Positions 6,333-6,877 of a stretch of 6,877 nucleotides of DNA are shown piece by piece (the first letter of the stretch is position 1; each line of letters opens with the position of its first letter). The notes beneath the pieces are model-generated. The model worked only from the letters and a program-made list of their open reading frames with translations, was not told the DNA's origin and ran no database searches. The position numbers and the translations under genes were made by a program. Origin of the DNA: an uncultured Rhodospirillales bacterium (GTDB lineage Bacteria; Pseudomonadota; Alphaproteobacteria; CALMVH01); assembly GCA_937873165.1 (NCBI GenBank), contig CALMVH010000015.1, positions 1 through 6,877 on the forward strand. Reading direction: 5' to 3'.

Positions 6333-6877
6333 ATGCCAGGCGACGATTTGTGGTCGAACGTCCTTTATCCCGGCCTGCTGATGCTGGCCCATACGCTGGC
6401 TGTTCTGTTGCCGCTGCTGGGCGCCGTGGCATACCTCACATACGCCGAGCGAAAAGTGCTGGCGATGATGCAGCTTCGCCAAGGACCGATCACGGTGGGA
6501 CCGTTTGGCCTGTTCCAGCCATTGGCCGACGCCGTCAAGCTGATGCACAAGGAAACGATCATTCCCGCTAGCGCAAACCGCGGCGTGTTCATGATCGCGC
6601 CAATCCTGACATTCTTGCTGAGCCTTTCCGCGTGGGCCGTCATCCCGTTCGGCGATAACCTGGTCGCGGCGAACATCAATGTCGGCGTTCTGTACCTATT
6701 TGCTATTTCGTCGCTCGGCGTCTACGGCATCATGATGGCCGGCTGGGCTTCGAATTCGAAGTATCCATTTCTGGGCGGACTTCGCGCGGCCGCGCAGATG
6801 GTTTCGTATGAAGTGTCGCTCGGCCTCGTCATCGTCACCGTCCTGCTGACGGTTGGCTCCCTCAACCTGACCGATAT
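6333..6877 (+). CDS. nuoH: NADH-quinone oxidoreductase subunit H (ND1), 5' part
   Basis: Inner-membrane subunit that forms the quinone access chamber and joins the peripheral arm to the proton-pumping modules. The frame is open for 181 codons to the window edge. Family members are roughly 320-350 residues, so a bit over half is present. Visible hydrophobic segments are about 11-35 (ending in AYLTYAERK), 84-106, 115-140 and 159-178, i.e. TM1-TM4. The ND1 signature GLFQPLADAVKLMHKE (59-74) is intact. GWASNSKYPFLGGLRAAAQM (137-156) and VSYEVSLG are strongly ND1-like. The loop after TM1 reads RQGPITVGP, where most homologues have GPN-VGP (Ile53 in place of Asn). The second ND1 signature and the acidic quinone-channel residues lie beyond the window. 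The start is set by GGAGG at 6320-6324 and by a three-base gap after nuoG. Confidence 0.96.
   Translation, partial: MPGDDLWSNVLYPGLLMLAHTLAVLLPLLGAVAYLTYAERKVLAMMQLRQGPITVGPFGLFQPLADAVKLMHKETIIPASANRGVFMIAPILTFLLSLSAWAVIPFGDNLVAANINVGVLYLFAISSLGVYGIMMAGWASNSKYPFLGGLRAAAQMVSYEVSLGLVIVTVLLTVGSLNLTD

Noticed and set aside
4233..6548. 771-codon open frame on the - strand, opposite nuoG and the start of nuoH
   Set aside because: Its codons align exactly with the sense codons of nuoG and nuoH, which happen to share one frame. A stop there would need a sense TTA, CTA or TCA codon, all rare in this GC-rich DNA. The predicted protein is rich in H, R, Q and G with no recognisable motif, while the + strand has complete NuoG motifs. 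It is a codon-usage shadow.

Overview
The window is a 6.9 kb internal slice of a bacterial nuo operon that encodes the proton-pumping NADH:ubiquinone oxidoreductase (respiratory complex I). All genes lie on the + strand, in the order nuoB (3' part), nuoC, nuoD, nuoE, nuoF, nuoG, nuoH (5' part). Five genes are complete. nuoB lacks its start and nuoH runs off the right edge.

The organism is most likely an alphaproteobacterium. The DNA is GC-rich, NuoC and NuoD are separate proteins (not fused as in E. coli), and the subunits resemble the mitochondrial 20K/30K/49K/24K/51K/75K/ND1 type. NuoG ends with the alphaproteobacterial/mitochondrial style SNYYMTN-ISRAS tail and lacks the extra N7 cysteine set found in E. 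coli and Thermus. Several departures from the commonest alphaproteobacterial sequences (in NuoD, NuoF and NuoH) suggest a somewhat divergent lineage. A Rhodospirillales/Acetobacterales-like group is possible, but I cannot fix the family from sequence reading alone.

Packing is extremely tight. nuoB/C, nuoC/D and nuoD/E overlap by ATGA, nuoE/F share one base (TGATG), and nuoF/G and nuoG/H are separated by only 2 and 3 bases. There is no non-coding stretch, and I see no convincing promoter, terminator, RNA gene, mobile element or CRISPR. The genes are surely cotranscribed and probably translationally coupled. The operon promoter should lie upstream (nuoA side), and nuoI-N are expected downstream.

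The genes build one electron path. NuoF binds NADH and FMN and carries cluster N3. NuoE carries N1a. NuoG carries N1b, N5 and N4 and passes electrons inward. (NuoI, outside the window, would carry N6a/b.) NuoB carries the terminal cluster N2, and NuoC/NuoD form the connecting arm, with the quinone head-group site at the NuoB/NuoD interface. NuoH is the membrane subunit that forms the quinone channel and links the arm to the proton pumps.

I found no new system here. The points worth a second look are small: a missing signature cysteine in NuoF, an unusual residue in a conserved NuoH loop, an N-terminal extension on NuoD, and a divergent NuoD C-terminus. The very long antisense open frame opposite nuoG is a codon-usage shadow.
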